A stretch of DNA of 64,000 nt. It comes from Candidatus Leptofilum proximum (lineage in GTDB: Bacteria > Chloroflexota > Anaerolineae > Promineifilales > Promineifilaceae). The notes under the pieces were generated by a model. The model saw nothing but the letters and a program-made list of their open reading frames with translations. It was not told the DNA's origin and searched no databases. A program made the position numbers and the translations under genes. The DNA is taken from contig JADJXK010000002.1 in the NCBI GenBank assembly GCA_016710325.1, positions 4,030,001 to 4,094,000 of the forward strand, in the 5' to 3' direction. Below, piece by piece: positions 62,928 to 64,000 of this stretch (its first letter is position 1; each line of letters begins with the position of its first letter).

Positions 62928-63683
62928 ATGAAAGTTACTTTGCGTTTCTTTTTGTCTGTCATCGTTGTGTCTTTGTTGTCTGCCTGCGGCCCTTCAGAAG
63001 CTGATCAGCTGGCAACCGTTGAGGCGCTGGTGGTCCAGACGGTGGCCGCCATGCCCACGCAAGCGCCCCAGGCAACCCTGCCGCCGCTGCCTACATACAC
63101 ACCGCAAGCAACGTTTGCGGCCGTTCCCAGCCAAACGCCGCTGCCCACCTACACGCCTTACCCAACCTACACACCCCCGGCCACAGCTACCGAATCACCG
63201 ATGGCCACGGAAACAGTTGAGCCAGCTGCCGCCGCAACCACGAGCGGTCAACCGGTCCCGACCAGCGCGCCGGTGGTGAACGTCACTGAACAGCTGGCCG
63301 CCAAAATCCAGGACGAGCTGACGCGGATTGATATCATTCGCGGTGCTTTTTTGCCGCTTTCACCAGGTGGGGGAGGAACCCTTACTGAGCAGCCAAGCGA
63401 CTGCGGGGCAATTGTTTCTTCTTACAACAGCATTGCCAACGTGCTCACGGTTGATGTTTCCGCTCAATCGCCAACCGTGCAAAATGCGTATGGCGTTTAC
63501 CGGGCGGCCACCGATACCGTGCTCAGTTTGCTGGCGCCCTGGGTGGAGATTTGCCGCACCGATTTGGCCAGTGGCGTTTCGCGGCGCATCATTGACCAGA
63601 ACCAATACGGCATTTTGCGCCAGGCACTGGACCAGCCGATTGGCCAGTTGAACCAGGCGATCAACTCGCTGCAATCGCCCTAA
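62928..63683 (+). CDS. Lipoprotein with Thr/Pro-rich linker
   Basis: 251 aa from the ATG at 62928 (GGAG upstream). Lipobox SLLSAC, then a long Thr/Pro/Gln-rich linker (PTYTPYPTYTPPATATESP) and a C-terminal helical domain of ~120 residues with no recognised family (SLLAPWVEICRTDLASGVSRR). It is surface-exposed by inference. This architecture is common in Anaerolineae. Confidence 0.75.
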   Translation: MKVTLRFFLSVIVVSLLSACGPSEADQLATVEALVVQTVAAMPTQAPQATLPPLPTYTPQATFAAVPSQTPLPTYTPYPTYTPPATATESPMATETVEPAAAATTSGQPVPTSAPVVNVTEQLAAKIQDELTRIDIIRGAFLPLSPGGGGTLTEQPSDCGAIVSSYNSIANVLTVDVSAQSPTVQNAYGVYRAATDTVLSLLAPWVEICRTDLASGVSRRIIDQNQYGILRQALDQPIGQLNQAINSLQSP

Positions 63684-63811
63684 ACGCCCATTAAATAGAC
63701 ATTATCTATTATATCTATAGAAATTATCGATAGTTTGCATGTTGTTTTACGAACGGCTGTCACTTACTTATACTGCTCACCAATAGTTATTTTGCACACA
63801 ATGGGAGCCGT

Positions 63812-64000
63812 ATGAAGACCTATACCACACACCAACACCTCAACTATTTAGAAACCGTTCAGTGGCCTATCGGCCAGACGCCGCTGCTTAACCTGGCTGC
63901 CACCGCCGCGGCTGCCGGGCTGCCGGATTCTGTCCGTCTGCTGGCCAAAGCCGAATGGTTTAACCTCAGCGGTTCGGTCAAGGATCGCGCTGCCCGCCGC
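63812..64000 (+). CDS. PLP-dependent cysteine/threonine synthase family protein (partial)
   Basis: Only 63 residues lie in the window. IGQTPLLNL and LLAKAEWFNLSGSVKDRAA include the PLP Lys (SVKDR) of fold-type II enzymes such as CysK/CysM or ThrC. CysM-like is slightly favoured because the sequence closely follows the K-x-E-x-F-N-x2-GSVKDR form. GGGAG precedes the ATG by 4 nt. Confidence 0.85.
   Translation, partial: MKTYTTHQHLNYLETVQWPIGQTPLLNLAATAAAAGLPDSVRLLAKAEWFNLSGSVKDRAARR

Overview
The window looks like chromosome from a Chloroflexota bacterium, probably near Anaerolineae/Caldilineae. This is inferred from gene content, not from a marker gene. The clues are lipoproteins with long Thr-Pro linkers, eukaryote-like Ser/Thr kinases fused to FHA and thrombospondin-3 calcium repeats, several very large SARP/STAND-TPR regulators, and a GC-rich genome dense in short dispersed palindromes. 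I see no rRNA, tRNA or CRISPR array.

Layout. 1-4.2 kb: end of an FAD-linked glycolate-type oxidase and an alanine-glyoxylate-type aminotransferase, with an AT-richer membrane NACHT/EAD7 gene wedged between them. 4.4-11.4 kb: two paralogous membrane Ser/Thr kinases. 11.8-19.7 kb: cyclic-nucleotide-binding histidine kinase, orphan oligopeptide ABC ATPase, phosphoglycerate kinase, PqqB-like metallo-hydrolase, aminotransferase. 20-21.8 kb: methyltransferase, small P-loop protein, PP2C-like phosphatase. 21.9-36.9 kb: two copies of a module in which a SARP/STAND regulator faces an operon encoding a 75-residue protein, small membrane proteins and a cupredoxin; copy 1 adds a dihaem cytochrome c, and a third SARP follows copy 2. 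36.9-43.4 kb: small genes, a GAF/PAS adenylate cyclase, then thioredoxin-like, Rieske and copper-amine-oxidase-like proteins. 43.4-53.2 kb: MacB-type ABC transporter, a lipid-sorting-like protein, a divergent AFG1/ZapE-like ATPase, a YcaQ-like protein, an ECF sigma factor with a likely anti-sigma partner, a cytochrome c, and an ITPase-like protein fused to EAD7. 53.4-64 kb: tandem lipoprotein paralogs split by an IS1634-like element, a toxin-antitoxin pair next to a duplicated recD2 tail, recD2, an ArsR-DUF2087 regulator, a GNAT enzyme, a lipoprotein and the start of a cysteine/threonine synthase-like gene.

Three things stand out. First, the octamer ACGGCCGT occurs about 105 times (hand count), against one or two expected by chance, and is absent from the IS. 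Second, at least a dozen families of 40-150 bp imperfect palindromes lie between genes and also inside coding regions as in-frame linkers; one carries 14-bp tandem units at the exact point where a SARP gene is frameshifted. Third, two proteins 50 kb apart carry matching EAD7 adaptor domains, one on a membrane NACHT NTPase and one on an ITPase-like nucleotide-binding domain. This suggests a dispersed conflict/immunity-type system.
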